The notes beneath the pieces were generated by a model. That model was not told the origin of the DNA. It saw nothing but the letters and a program-made list of their open reading frames with translations, and made no database searches. The position numbers were made by a program, and so were the translations under genes. From the NCBI GenBank assembly GCA_949825025.1, contig OX463786.1:9349094-9413093 (forward strand): a stretch of DNA of 64,000 nt. The letters run 5' to 3'. Positions 24,580 through 36,672 of this stretch are shown piece by piece; within the stretch, counting starts at the first letter, position 1, and the number at the start of each line of letters is the position of its first letter. The DNA comes from Siphlonurus alternatus. Its lineage: Eukaryota; Arthropoda; Insecta; Ephemeroptera; Siphlonuridae.

Positions 24580-25465
24580 TTTTTCGTCGAAAATGGTTAC
24601 CTATTCAAATACTTACCTTTAATATGCAGCTTGACTTCGGTAAAACAGGTATATAAATACACGTACAGGGATGTTTAATATGATTTTCTTCTTTTTTTCT
24701 CATATATATATTTGCAATATAATATTAAAATATGTTTTTATAGTATAGCAATAATAATAATTCTTTATGCGTAATATTGTAATTAAATTGAAGTGGAAAT
24801 TTAATTACAAATGAACTAAAAGCACAATATTCAATATTATTATCTAGTAATAAAGTCAATGCTTTTATTAATAGAATGCAACCTATATTTTATAGCTAGT
24901 TTTTGCTGTGAAATAGGCCAGGAAATTAAGTTTCCAAAGCTTTCAGCATTGCTTCCTATTTAAAGTAGTTGTTATTTCCTGTTTTCAATTATAAGAGAGT
25001 AGCATATTTAAAATATAGTTGTTACCTAGTCGATACATTGGTGATATTAGTGATAAAAAATAATTCAGCACAAGTAATAATGAATAGGTCACTGATTCTT
25101 AAAATTTTCATCTCATCATGGCGATGAATTTGAATTTTTTATAAGGCACAACCTAATTTTAAAAAATTGTTAAATATTTATAGTGGTTTTCAAAGTCTTG
25201 TAACGTGTCCTAAACTCAGGATTTTTGTTTGGGACTTCATGAAAATTAAAAAAAAAAAATATTATTAGAATTTACATTGTAAGTAAGCCTCCAAACTGTA
25301 AAAACAACAATCAGTTAGCAACAATATCGGTTAATGGTGGCAAAAGCTAGGCTTAATAAATAGGAAGACAAGACAGGGAGATATAGGAAAAATTGGTACA
25401 TGATCGATATGAATTTTTTCTGGAATTCGTGTCCAAAAGTTTGAAAACCGCTAGAAGCCAGAAGT
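24580..25465. other. AT-rich DNA, no gene seen
   Basis: Nothing recognised on either strand. Confidence 0.5.
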
Positions 25466-25470
25466 ATTAT

Positions 25471-25586
25471 AGGCTTGTAAACCCTGCTCGGTGTACACTT
25501 TCTTCACCCAATCGACCTTATTTATATGGATATAAGGTCGATTGGGTGTAGAAAATGTACACCGAGCAGGGTTTACGAACAGGCCT
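25471..25586. mobile_element. Hairpin MITE with about 53-bp arms
   Basis: The left arm (25471-25523) pairs with the right arm (25530-25586) with only a few mismatches and one small insertion. It includes accctgctcggtgtaca and cacccaatcgaccttat, and the loop is only a few bases. No other copy was seen here. Confidence 0.85.
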
Positions 25587-25589
25587 AAT

Positions 25590-26460
25590 GTATTGTTATT
25601 TTTTTTCTATTTATATTTTTCACCCGCTTAAACAAGCATGCACGCAGAACGAAAGACCAAACCTCTTAATCCTTACACGTTTCTTTAAATATAGCTTCAA
25701 ATTTTACGTAACATTTCTGTATTTAAGAAGCTTTGATTTATTTTAAGTTTTGAATTTTCTTTAAATGCCAAAACTAAACTCCATGACGTCCAATAATATG
25801 TAAATACATTCTTTATTATTAAAACTCGCGATAAAATAACATCATTCTTATAGGAATAGTTCATAAATATTATTCAGACTAAATCTATATAAAGCAATTT
25901 ATCATTAAGAAACGTCATGTTTATTATTAGTATTCCGTTTTAGTCCATTGTCCGAAATGCTAACAACGCAATGCAGACAAATTCTAGTGATTGATATATA
26001 ACTTTATATTCTTTATTTGTATGAATTCATTATTCAAATAAAAAAAATAAGATATTTCATTATTATGACTATTTTAAATAAAAATGATTCACTTTTAATT
26101 TCAATGAATCAAAATGCTTGTCTATTATTAAATAAAATTATTCATGATTACAATAAACATTTCAAATTTGTCGGTTTGCTGAGAACAGAAAAATTTACCG
26201 TCCGCTTTTAAGTATTGAAAATATGGGAAAAATTTACTTTGTTGCCAGTTATAATTATTTAAGGACACAAAAATGTAGCTTTAGTATTCTTTATAAACTC
26301 CCAGTTGATATGAAAACGATTTAAATCTAATAATGTCCGCCTTTAATTTATAATCAATTTTTTTTCTACATTTTCTCAGACGCTGCTTGATGCAGCTCTT
26401 CACTATGGCGTGGCAGGTTCCTGTAAAGTATGTAATATGCGTTACAGTGACGTCACGTGG
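25590..26460. other. AT-rich DNA, no gene seen
   Basis: Two 63-64-codon frames (25555-25746 and 26017-26211) are not recognised. One TGACGTCA at 26448-26455 lies just left of the hAT MITE. Confidence 0.45.
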
Positions 26461-26476
26461 CTATAGTCTATACAGA

Positions 26477-26641
26477 CAGGCGCGAATCCAGAAACAAAAT
26501 TCGGGAGGAGCTGCCTCGATAAAGCCAATGTTAAAAAAAAAAAAATTTGGAGTGGGGGAAATGCCTATATTGCCCATGTTAAATACAAAATTTCGGAGGG
26601 AGGGGGGCAACCCCCCCTCCTCCCCCCTGGATTCGTGCCTG
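26477..26641. mobile_element. hAT-type MITE, CAGGCGCGGATCC family, copy 2
   Basis: 165 bp from caggcgcgaatccag to ctggattcgtgcctg. A perfect 8-bp duplication, tatacaga, flanks it (26469-26476 and 26642-26649), which is diagnostic of hAT insertion. The body matches copy 1 (7991) in reverse orientation. Confidence 0.93.
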
Positions 26642-26649
26642 TATACAGA

Positions 26650-26965
26650 TCAAAGTCGTGTGTTTTCGAGAGTTCTTGGTTGAATTTCGTTGATGAAGAG
26701 AGTTGTTAGAAAACAAGGAACAATATGAAAATTGAATGAATCTACGCAACTTTGAGAAGTTTTATTGATTGATAATTAATATTTATAGAATGAAGAAATC
26801 AGCTGATATTGAGGGGTTCTAAAAATTAAATCTTAAACTCGTCCTTAATTAATAATTAATATCAGTCTTAATTTTACATTTCAAGAAAACACAAGTCTAA
26901 TAAATCAATAGCATACTTACAGTAAAAGAGGCAAGATGAAATGTTTGTCTCCATTGCTCAGGTAC
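26650..26965. other. No gene seen
   Basis: Nothing recognised. Confidence 0.45.
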
Positions 26966-26967
26966 AG

Positions 26968-27142
26968 TTCAATTCAATTCAATTCAATTCATTTATTCAA
27001 TCAACTGGCTGTACAAGTACAACATGGATTAAGTCATTCCTAATAATAACATTAAAATTACATAACATAAAAACACATCAAAATAACAATAATTCATAAA
27101 ACTATCAAGATATGAAATACAATAGATACAATCAATTTTATA
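26968..27142 (-). mobile_element. 3' end of a non-LTR (LINE) element with (TTGAA)n tail
   Basis: Read on the minus strand it ends gtacagccagttgattgaat then repeated ttgaa units. It aligns over about 170 bp with the plus-strand copy ending near 31655. Only 3' untranslated sequence is present. It is cut off by the mariner-type element that starts at 27143. Confidence 0.7.
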
Positions 27143-27345
27143 CAGTCAAATTTATGTAACATTTCTACCGGAAGTGAGAGGTTTCCGGTCGTCTTGGTCA
27201 TGTCTGAGTCTTGAAAATTTAAAAACATATAACTACACTTTTTACGAATCTCTAGCTAAAATTTCAAATTTTAAATACGAATAGAAAGGCCAGAAACCTC
27301 TCACTTCCGGGTACTTTCAGCAGAAATTTTAAATTAATTTCAGTG
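27143..27345. mobile_element. Tc1/mariner-like MITE, CAGTCAAA ends, copy 2
   Basis: Begins cagtcaaattta and ends aatttcagtg. TA lies on both sides (27141-27142 and 27346-27347). Subterminal accggaagtgagaggtttcc pairs with gaaacctctcacttccgg. It abuts the LINE 3' end. Confidence 0.82.
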
Positions 27346-27349
27346 TATA

Positions 27350-27825
27350 AGACAAGATCAGCTCTTCTCCAGAATTATTCTTTACATCCTGGAGATAAAG
27401 ACAAATATTTTAACATAATGATACTTGTCTCAGTTTTATTGTCCATGATAGTACAGAACATCTGGAATTTGTTGCTTCTTCTTTGCCAAAACAAGACTTG
27501 GCACATGTTGTGTTAATTGTGACAAAAAGTTGTATTGTAAGTTAATGGCGGGTAACGATTTTTTGTTGATTAAAAACACAACTGACATTTTTTTTTGCCA
27601 GTTTTGTTTACAATGTCTATTATTACCATATTATATTTTATACCATCTATAAATACAAAAAGAATGCATTATAATATAGTCTGATAATATTTCAACTCAT
27701 TATTTTTTATGATAATGTCTTGTTGCAATTTTAATTTTACATTTTTTAAAAATTAAATTATTTAAATTCTAAAAAAAAATGTCTTCTACAGTCACTAACA
27801 AATGAAATAGTAAATTTAAAAATAT
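27350..27825. other. AT-rich DNA, no gene seen
   Basis: Nothing recognised. Confidence 0.45.
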
Positions 27826-27828
27826 TAT

Positions 27829-28254
27829 GGGTGCGATTCACGAAGCAGTTAGCCAGGTTTCTAACCACGTTTAGCTTAACCACGTTTAAATAGGTGACTT
27901 AACACGTAAAACAGGTAAAGTAATTGTTAATATTTTATTGAGTATTTTATTTTAGTACTTACGATGTATAGCTATCATTGCTCTGTTTTCTCTGTTTTGT
28001 TTTTTTGGAAGCTGACAATATAAAATCATTATTTTCATTCATAAAGGACGCCATTTTTAATTTAGCGCCTGCCTGGTTTTTAGTTATGCAACTTCTGCAG
28101 CATTTGTGATACGCAGGTTGCGTTCAGTGCCTGCAAGGGGCTACTTTTGCGGTTGCCATCATAGTAATGAAAAAAAGGAGAGTGAAGTGCAGTTTAAACG
28201 TGGTTAAGCTAAACGTGGTTAGAAACCTGGCTAACTTCTTCGTGAATCCTACCC
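27829..28254. mobile_element. MITE, GGGTGCGATTCACGAAG family, long copy
   Basis: Ends gggtgcgattcacgaagcag and ttcttcgtgaatcctaccc, with about 60-bp arms (agccaggtttctaaccacgtt ...). At 426 bp it is much longer than the copies at 35476 and 36732, because it keeps a GC-richer unique centre (about 28045-28190). It may be closer to the parent element. The sequence aaaaatat occurs right after it and 3 bp short of its left end. Confidence 0.85.
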
Positions 28255-28347
28255 AAAAATATAGGAAGTTACTTCTCAATAATTAATATTAAATCATATA
28301 GAATTCATTTTACACTAATACTTTTCGTAACTTATAGCTAATAGTTC

Positions 28348-28563
<216 letters not shown>

Positions 28564-28564
28564 A

Positions 28565-29105
28565 CAATTCAAGTCACATAAAATTAGTGTATGGTACTAC
28601 AGCCACGAAGTAAAAGAAAACATTAATTAATGTCAAATCAGCTCATAAGTAGAATGTTTACAACAGCCAATAACAATAATATACTTTTATTATATTTCTG
28701 TGGTGTCACCTACATTCATACAATATTTCACACTTCAAGAAAAAAGTAAAATATAACATCTTAAGATCATCTACAAGATATTTTTCTAAGATATAAAAAC
28801 CTGATACTATGTATTTCGTAACACGAGTGAACATAACAAAACTTGTGTGACCATCACGTGGCATGTTGCCAAACGTTAACTCCAGTACATAACGATGTCT
28901 TTCCCTTTGGTTGCTTCTATACCTTATACTTGTAATCAGTTCTGGATGTTATAACCACCGTCATGTAGTTTTTATTTTATTTTTTTTTTGTAATAGTAAA
29001 GTATAGGAAATTGAACATTTTGAGTCAAAAAAATAAAAAGAATTCATATAGGTGAAATATATAATTTGTACAAAAAATTTGGTGATTGGAAAAAAAAATG
29101 TACAC
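28565..29105. other. No gene seen
   Basis: Nothing recognised. Confidence 0.45.
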
Positions 29106-29111
29106 TCCTAA

Positions 29112-29316
29112 AGGCGGATTCACATGGTGACGCAATTTTGACGCAAAATCTGTGAACTCCAATGCGGTGAGTGAATTCGTCAGGTTGCAGCAGCGAAAAT
29201 CAAGTTATTGCGATTCTTTTTTCTTAATCACCAAATATGGCCGCCAATGAATGTTACAGCAAGTGCGCATTATTCGCTTCTCGTCGCATGATAAAAATCG
29301 CCATGTGAATCCACCT
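29112..29316 (-). mobile_element. PIF/Harbinger-like MITE, copy 2 (reversed)
   Basis: Ends aggcggattcacatgg and catgtgaatccacct, flanked by TAA at 29109-29111 and 29317-29319. The body (agcaagtgcgcattattcgc) is inverted relative to copy 1. Confidence 0.9.
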
Positions 29317-29364
29317 TAAATCTCTCTTTCATCTCTCTCTTTCTCTGTCCCCCCTCTTCCACTG

Positions 29365-29365
29365 T

Positions 29366-29442
<77 letters not shown>
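29365..29442. repeat. (CT)n microsatellite
   Basis: CT repeats with an impure left side (tctttctctgt...). Confidence 0.95.
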
Positions 29443-29444
<2 letters not shown>

Positions 29445-29446
<2 letters not shown>

Positions 29447-29558
29447 CACACAATTACATTATTTATGCAGCAAATCAATATGCTTGTCCAATTTGTGATT
29501 TAAGAGGGGAAAGAATAAAAATGAAGTTTCTGTTAATTCCCAAGTGAAATTCTCTAAG

Positions 29559-29589
<31 letters not shown>

Positions 29590-30470
29590 CTTGAGACAAA
29601 AACATTGGTGTTATTTTCTGTACAAGGCTATTGAGTACAGAATACATTTAATTAACTTGCAAGCTTTATAGTAACAATCAAGATACTGCTTTCAAACTTC
29701 TAAATCTATGGATCCTATTGATTTCTACTTAATTGTCAAACAAAATTATGTTGAATAATGTTCAACATAAGGAACAAATTAATGAACTTTTTTCAGTAAA
29801 ATAAAAACTTTTCTTATAAAATTGTTAAAAAATAAAAATATTATAGGATGTATCCACATTAATTCAGAAATGTACATTATATCAATTGGGAAAATTTTCT
29901 GTACGCTATTAACGTTATATTAGTAAATTACAATATATTTTGAATAATATAGCAATGTTAACTATAAAAAAAGAAAAAAAAAGATGTACATTATTATAAA
30001 CATTTAATATATACAAATATCATGGCATTACTTTTAGCAACTAAAAATGAAAAAAAAAATACATAATAACCATGTGTGGAATTAAAAATTATTGATGGTT
30101 GCATGAGCAACGCAATCAGTCTACTTTACAAGAGATGAGAGAAAACATGCGCGCGCATGCCGCCATGCCGGTGGAGTGGTAGAGAATTTTCTGTATGCAG
30201 GCAAGAGATTAAAAAATTTATTATAAATTATTTAAAATAAAAATAAAAAATGTGAAGTGAGCAAAACATTTTAATTTAAATTTACGAACGTTCACCTCAA
30301 ATTTTTCAAAAATTTTCTTGATATAATATTTTTAAATATTTTTTTACAAGTCTTGTCCTATGCTTTTGCATAATAACGCGGATCCACCAACAAGGCTGCC
30401 AACAACTGTTGAAACTCCCAATCTGACGTCATATGCAAAGCGCCTATTTTAGAATTGCATATCATACAGT
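29445..30470. other. AT-rich DNA, no gene seen
   Basis: Includes a poly-T of about 28 (29562-29589), a short gcgcgcgcatgc patch at 30149, and TGACGTCA at 30424-30431. Confidence 0.45.
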
Positions 30471-30476
30471 CAAATT

Positions 30477-30682
30477 AATTTGAATTTTCCTCCGGAAGTA
30501 GCCGGAAGTGTAAACTTTGTAGCTGTTATGTTTTGTAATTCAGTTTTGAAACTTTACAGAGTGTTTTCTATTATAAGTACTGACCTATGTGTGAAATTGC
30601 AATGTTGAAATACAACTGGAAAGGTCAGAAAAACTTCACACTTTCGGCTATTTCCAGGGGATATATTATGTAAATTTGACTT
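30477..30682. mobile_element. Tc1/mariner-like MITE, CAGTCAAA ends, copy 3
   Basis: Begins cagtcaaattaatttga and ends taaatttgactt, with TA on both sides (30475-30476 and 30683-30684). Contains tccggaagtagccggaagtg near the left end and the family centre taattcagttttgaaacttt. Confidence 0.88.
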
Positions 30683-30689
30683 TAATATA

Positions 30690-31385
30690 TCGACAGTGGT
30701 CCCTGAAAAGAGCTGTTCTCATTTATGAATGTCATCAGCATAGTTAATAAAATCCACTTGATTTAATGCCAATTACTACACTCGCCATTTTGCCGTGATC
30801 AATTTCTTTTACTTCCATGAATTTCGAGAGTAGTAAAAAAAAAAAAAAAAAAATCTGAAATTTAATATTACATATCAAGTATACTTTTTTTTTTAATAGG
30901 AGAGATAAAGAGTATATTGTGATAAGCGGATATAGTACGTTGGTACGTTTAAAGATAAAATCGATAAAAGCCTTTTGGTGCGTTAAATTGAAAAACAGTT
31001 AAGGCGGAAAAACTATAAAAATTGGTCGTCCCTTGAAAACATTTCTTGTTGGTATCATCACACTATATTTCTGTCACGTATATACCGCAGTACGTACAAC
31101 TTTTTTAATGTCTTTAAAGGCTGTAAAAAGAAATAAAGATTTTCATAGAATTAGCCAATCAAATGAGATGGAAATTATTTTATAGTTTTTCTTGTGAAAA
31201 TTTATTATACCTTTTTATTTTTTCTTCTCGTGTAAGTGATTTTTTTATTAACATCAAAATGGAATTAATTATAATAAAATGTAATAGATTTATTAATAAT
31301 TATGTAATGCAATATTTTGAATTAGATTGCAACCAAGATTTATTTTAAAAGTATAATTAATTCAATTAATTAGTAGTGAACTAGT
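30690..31385. other. AT-rich DNA, no gene seen
   Basis: The 61-codon frame at 31163-31348 is not recognised. A poly-A of about 18 lies near 30834. Confidence 0.45.
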
Positions 31386-31389
31386 TTGA

Positions 31390-31660
31390 ACAATATTCTT
31401 ATAAATAAGGAAATGTACTCTTTAAAAATGTACTTTAGTAATAAGTTGCCAGAAGACATATACTATCTAATGTTGTTTTTTAATTGATTGTATCCATTGT
31501 ATTTCATACCTTGATAGTTTTATGACTTTTATGAATTATTGTTACTTTGATGTTGTTTTATGTTATGTAATTTTAATGTTATTATTAGGAATGACGTAAT
31601 CCATGTTGTACCTGTACAGCCAGTTGATTGAATAAATGAATTGAATTGAATTTAAATACA
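31390..31660 (+). pseudogene. 3' end of a non-LTR (LINE) element
   Basis: A short frame reading MYSLKMYFSNKLPED (about 31411-31458) resembles the C-terminal tail of LINE reverse transcriptases. It is followed by about 190 bp of 3' UTR that matches the inverted copy at 26968-27142 and ends in gaataaatgaattgaattg. The coding part is broken and nothing upstream is recognisable. Confidence 0.6.
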
Positions 31661-31664
31661 AAAT

Positions 31665-32405
31665 GTAATATTAAAATAATAAAATTTAATATATCAACAA
31701 TATTGATTTTAATGCTACCGTACGATGTTTAAAGTAAAATATAAAAATTTTCTTAAAAATATTTACTAATGTATCAATTCACAACCGGCATTTTGCAAAA
31801 GAGACATTAAAAGTGTAATTAATTTAGTCTCACAGAAACCGCGATTAAAAGAACAACCTGATTATTCTTCATGTACCGCGCCCAGACTATAAAACAATTT
31901 AAAATGTTTTCTATTAATTTTTGCATGATTTCAAGAAATTTTGTAAAATAAATGTCCCAAAATAAAAATTAGAACGTGAATTATTTAAGTACATAATAAT
32001 TAAGTAATTAAGTAATAATTTCTCCTGTTTAAATTTCAACAGAATTTTGTAAAGTAGACCATTTAGCTGCAATAAGCTCTTGTTTGCTTCTAATTGCATA
32101 TTTTACATCAATAATGTCAAATAAGTGACTAATATATTGTTTATATAATAATTAAAGCAAGCAAGAATATAATGCAATTATATACTGCCTCATATAACTT
32201 GAGCACTCTAGCTATTACACGTTGCTTTGAAGCTTATACTCAATGTGATAAATATACATATTTTAAATTATTAATAAGTCTTATGAAAATTAACTGTAAT
32301 GTAAAACGTAAAGAATTTTACTTCAAAAAGTAGAAGAGTAAGGTGTATTTACATAAGACTTTTTTTTAGAACACTACGACATGAGTATTGCCTACTTGCT
32401 TTGAA
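31665..32405. other. AT-rich DNA, no gene seen
   Basis: Nothing recognised. Confidence 0.45.
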
Positions 32406-32412
32406 TGTTGTA

Positions 32413-32497
32413 ATCAAATTAATTGTGTATTTGCTCGAAAAAATGTGAAGTTACACTTCTGGCTACTTCCGGTTGAAATATTATATTAATTTGATTG
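32413..32497. mobile_element. Internally deleted Tc1/mariner-like MITE
   Basis: Only about 85 bp. The right end (ggctacttccggttgaaata ... aatttgattg) is followed by TA at 32498-32499. The left end is a worn tcaaattaatt preceded by TA at 32411-32412. The middle of the family sequence is missing. Confidence 0.6.
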
Positions 32498-32569
32498 TAG
32501 CAGGGTTTTTATTTTTTTGACGCCGTAATATTTTTCTCAAAAAGTCGTGAATTTGCTTGTTAAAATATG

Positions 32570-32690
32570 TTTCATAACATGACTGCGCTAAAATAGCTTT
32601 AGGCCCTTGACTCATTGATTTACACACTTGATTCTTTGTTGTGTAGTCGTTAGTTCGATTCCAGGTACCGCTGGGTACCAAAAATAGGTA
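32570..32690 (+). other. Weak tRNA-like box B
   Basis: The sequence gttagttcgattcc matches a tRNA box B, but no convincing box A or stems were found. It could be the remains of a tRNA-derived SINE. Confidence 0.25.
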
Positions 32691-32807
32691 CCTAAAGAAC
32701 ACTTATTCTTGCATCCGGGAGATAATTGATATATTTTTGTATTTAACACGTTTTTTCACCTCAAAAACATCTTAATTATTTCTTCCTCGACATCAATTAC
32801 GTAATGA

Positions 32808-32930
32808 CCATTCTGACTCTAGTTTCCATGGTTTCCTCATTTGCAACATGACAAATGCTACGATAGATATTTAAATGATGGGCCTGGTTTAAAGAACCCA
32901 AAAAATCTAAAGCACTATTATTAGGCCTGG
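32808..32930 (+). mobile_element. Diverged SINE core fragment
   Basis: Contains agtttccatggtttcctcat followed by gacaaatgctacgatag and gggcctggttt. These are the same ordered blocks as the SINE fragment at 9886 and the core of the 5S SINEs, though heavily eroded. Confidence 0.45.
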
Positions 32931-32934
32931 TAAA

Positions 32935-33725
32935 AAGAAGAAAAATGCATCATGAAAGTCGCTCATGTAAAATCACCTTTAGCAACGAGTGGATGTTGAA
33001 AATACATTGATTCCCACTAGAAGGTTCAAAAATGCATTAACATTTCTACACGTGCTCACTCCCTAAAGCCCTTTAAAAAAAAATGTAGATGACTCACAAA
33101 GGAAATGAAAGGGTTCAAACTACCCTTGCATAATATTATATACCAATATATAAATATACACTTTTTGACATCTCAAATGTTACGCCTTTTTTTGTACATG
33201 TAAGCATTGTAATTGGTCATATTAGAAACGTGATAAAATATATTTTTTCTTTTATATGCCCTTTTTAGCTCTCCAAATTTGAAAACTTGTATGCTTTTCT
33301 TTATATATTAGAGCTGCAGCAAGAAATAACTTTCCGCATGTTTCAAAGTGTACATAAGGAAATCTATAATTTTAAATGGTCGCTATAATATTTGAATACC
33401 AAGGCAATAAAGGGACCTAACTACCTTTTTTACTACCCTTGTAACCTTGTGATCCAAACACTTTCCTTTTTTCAGTCACCATTTCATTGCCTTACAATGC
33501 AAGTACTAAGCACCAAAAGCAAATTTTATGCAATATTAAACCTTATGCTATATGTGCATATAAAAGCTTGCATCAAAATTTTTGTAACAACATTTTGATG
33601 TGTCACTTATAAATGGGCATAATTTTCCTTTGTCAATGTCTCTTTGTCCATGCAGGTAAATTACATAGATGTGAGATTTTTACGATAAAAAACATGAATT
33701 AAAAAAAAACATTCTTAAATTTAAA
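32935..33725. other. No gene seen
   Basis: The 68-codon frame at 33392-33598 is not recognised. Confidence 0.45.
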
Positions 33726-33728
33726 TTC

Positions 33729-33828
33729 GTTTTTGTCGTGTTTATAACGTCTTCTCTCATTGGTGTATTGATTTATTACGAGGAACTTCATTGGCCGAGC
33801 CGAAGGACACCCGAGCGTTTCCGATGAA
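33729..33828 (+). repeat. Dispersed repeat (33.7/48.6/48.8-kb family), copy 1
   Basis: Blocks gtcgtgtttataacgtcttc, cattggtgt, ttcattggccgagccgaagg and cccgagcgtttccga occur in the same order in the two copies at 48586-48684 and 48735-48870. Only half of the inverted-repeat structure seen there is present. Confidence 0.65.
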
Positions 33829-33829
33829 A

Positions 33830-34599
33830 ACTATATAATATATAAGCTGAATATATACCGGGTATAAAAAAAAAACTAAGTATGAATTGTACTCGCCATA
33901 AAACATTTTATCTACATCAGGAAATAATAAAAATCTGAATAGCCCGACATACACTTGAAATGTATCCCAAAGGCTTGTTCAAACCCTTGTAAAATACGAA
34001 TAAAAGAATTTCACCCTGGACCAGATTTGCAAACTTCTCATGCGAAACCGACTCACCAATATGCTTCACCGTTTTTTTTTTTTAAAGCTTTAAACAATAC
34101 TATCTCCCATTGATTTTTTATAGTGACATGATTCTTTTTTAAATAACCACACATCAATAATATTAGTAACTACTCATTTATAAAACCACGTCCATACATG
34201 AATAAAATTATATGTATTAATGAAATAAATATGACAAAGTCTTTGATAAAGTGTAAAGTCTCGTGTTCTCTATTTTCGATCATAAGCATAAATTGAGATG
34301 AATATAATCGCCACCGTATATAAACGTCAATGTCTATAACATAAATATCGAATAGACTCCTTCTGCTGCTCCATATATCCAAACATTTTAAGCTCTATAT
34401 ACTACTTTTCCATTAGAGAAAATGGCTCTCTAATGCAGTATCCTGTAATCTACATTAAATTTTACGATATTACGTTTTTGGAATTGTATTTTAGGTCTTT
34501 ATTTTATTTGATATATGACCTTTTATATAGACAAAATGAAACGGAAATTACAGATTTGGGAATAAGGGTAAAAGCAATGTAGATAGAAAATATAGAAAC

Positions 34600-34600
<1 letters not shown>
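33830..34600. other. AT-rich DNA, no gene seen
   Basis: Nothing recognised. Confidence 0.45.

Positions 34601-34602
<2 letters not shown>

Positions 34603-34666
<64 letters not shown>
34603..34666. repeat. (AG)n microsatellite
   Basis: 32 AG units. Confidence 0.97.
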
Positions 34667-34667
<1 letters not shown>

Positions 34668-34824
34668 AGTAAGATAAATTTATTTACTAATGTAACGCTG
34701 CTATCAAAGCAATCAAAATTTTGTCTTCATGCAGTAAATATACTACTAAACTTAATGGTTTCGCAACTTGAAATAATTATCATCTTTCATTCACTTCTAG
34801 CCTCTCTTCCAGTCTCTTTTTTCC

Positions 34825-34957
34825 CTCTCCTATTTCATATCATTTTCAAGGAAAGAAGAGGGAAAATACGAGATTACGTCTTCTTTCTCTTATAGAGCTT
34901 TAAATGTTAGTAAAATTGTCTCCATTTCATCCTCAATTTGAGCGACATGTAATGTTG
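34825..34957 (-). repeat. Dispersed repeat (ACCCTAGTTGAAAA family), reversed partial copy
   Basis: On the minus strand gaggatgaaatggagacaat, then gaagacgtaatctcgt, then ccctcttctttcctt, in the same order as 59790-59880. Confidence 0.5.
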
Positions 34958-34980
34958 ACATAAAAAGACATAATAATATT

Positions 34981-35171
34981 GGGGGACATTCACAAAGCAC
35001 TTTAACCCCAACTTTAGCCCCAAGTTTTATCCCTGGTACTAAACATGGTGCTAAACTAGGAGCTAGACTTGGTTAGCCCCTGGTTTAAGCCCCTGGTTTA
35101 GCACCATGTTTAGTACCAGGGATAAAACTTGGGGCTAAAGTTGGGGTTAAAGTGCTTTGTGAATGCCCCTT
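34981..35171. mobile_element. Palindromic MITE, GGGGGACATTCAC family, copy 2
   Basis: Almost perfect inverted repeat, from gggggacattcacaaagcac to its complement. ATT stands on both sides (34978-34980 and 35172-35174). Arms contain ttagccccaagttttatccc and ggtactaaacatggtgctaa. Confidence 0.9.
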
Positions 35172-35179
35172 ATTAAGTT

Positions 35180-35470
35180 TAGAGGTAGAAATGAAGAGTT
35201 GAAGACATAATTTTTCAACGAGAGTTATTTAACTATTAGAACTAAGAAAAAAAAGTATATTAAACCTACATAATCAATATATGAAATTTATAATCGTTGA
35301 AGCGTAGCAAGATGTTTCATTAACTGGCGTAAGTAGTCATCTAAAAAGAAAAAGCACTTATTCTAATTAAACACTTTTGAAATTAAAGAGCAAACAAAAG
35401 AATTATAACAATAAAAGTTTTTCCCATCAAAGATTTGTTACAATGTTAATTACCTTGGTATCATAAACTG
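35180..35470. other. No gene seen
   Basis: Nothing recognised. Confidence 0.4.
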
Positions 35471-35475
35471 GTATT

Positions 35476-35633
35476 GGGCGCGATTCACGAAGCAGTTAGC
35501 CAGGTTTCTAACCACGTTTAGCTTAACCACGTTTAACTAGGGTTGTTGTTAACACGTAAAACAGGTATATTTAAACATGGTTAAGGTAAACGTGGTTATA
35601 GAAACCTGGTTAACTGCTTCGTGAATCGCACCC
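35476..35633. mobile_element. MITE, GGGTGCGATTCACGAAG family, short copy
   Basis: 158 bp from gggcgcgattcacgaagcag to ctgcttcgtgaatcgcaccc, nearly perfect arms. ATT stands on both sides (35473-35475 and 35634-35636). Confidence 0.92.
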
Positions 35634-35639
35634 ATTATG

Positions 35640-36080
35640 TTTTTGTTTATATTATGTAGGTAATTATATTGTTTACTTTTTCGATTTATCACCTTATGAT
35701 GTAGTATACATATAACACTTTTTTTTATCTATTATATAAAATATAGCTTAACTGTAAGTTACGAAATATGTTGCTTCATTTCTGATAGTATATTATACCA
35801 TATTTAGAGGGAAAATTTATGTTATTTAATTTATTAAATATTATTGAGATTATATTATTATTTTATACATAACTTAATTGACAACCTGTAAAATTTCTAT
35901 ATAATATAGAGACCTCAAATATTGTATCATAATTTGTTCAGATTTTTCAATTTTTCAACCTTAAATAGGAGTGTTAAATGCTGCTATACAAATATTAGCT
36001 ATAATATCTATTTCTATTTTTGCTTGCGTGATTAATATTTATATAAATGCGATGTCATATTGTTTTGCAGCATGATTGAG
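35640..36080. other. AT-rich DNA, no gene seen
   Basis: Nothing recognised. Confidence 0.45.

Positions 36081-36084
<4 letters not shown>

Positions 36085-36118
<34 letters not shown>
36085..36118. repeat. Poly-A tract of 34
   Basis: An uninterrupted A run. It could be the tail of a retroposed sequence, but nothing recognisable lies upstream. Confidence 0.9.
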
Positions 36119-36119
<1 letters not shown>

Positions 36120-36545
36120 AAGAAAAATGTAAACTAAAAAAATGACAACTTGAGGTCAAGCATTACAAAATTTCACATTGAAATTTATTATTTACTAAAA
36201 TATTATTTTGTCCATTTTCTAAGCTGTTTCATTACTCAATAAAAAACTTGGAGTTATGTCCCTTTAATAATCGTATATCACCAAATTCTCAACACTTATG
36301 TTCGATCATCATTAAACCTCTTTCATGCATTACCTGTTAACCAATGAAATCTTGTATATTTCAAATATCCCGAGAATCTTAAATCGGAAATTCGCTTCAT
36401 AACTCAATGCGTTTTTCCCCCATACTATCTTTTTTATAGTTGATATAGTCAAATCAATATAATGTCCCTCAGGTTGTTTGCGAATGAATGAAATTTTTAG
36501 AGAGGTTTACTTTAGAACTTTCAACGCTGGAATATGAAAGATCCC

Positions 36546-36665
36546 ACCCAGTTGAAAATTTTTACCTTCAAGTCATCCTTAACACATCTAAACATAATTC
36601 AATTATGTCAGTATACCTTTTTTTAACATATTTTATTTCTTTCACACTCACAAAGTATGAAAAGG
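36546..36665 (+). repeat. Possible worn copy of the ACCCTAGTTGAAAA repeat
   Basis: Starts acccagttgaaaatttttac and continues with tcaagtcatccttaacacatc, resembling the left part of the copies at 18218 and 59687. Alignment is weak. Confidence 0.25.
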
Positions 36666-36672
36666 AGACGAT

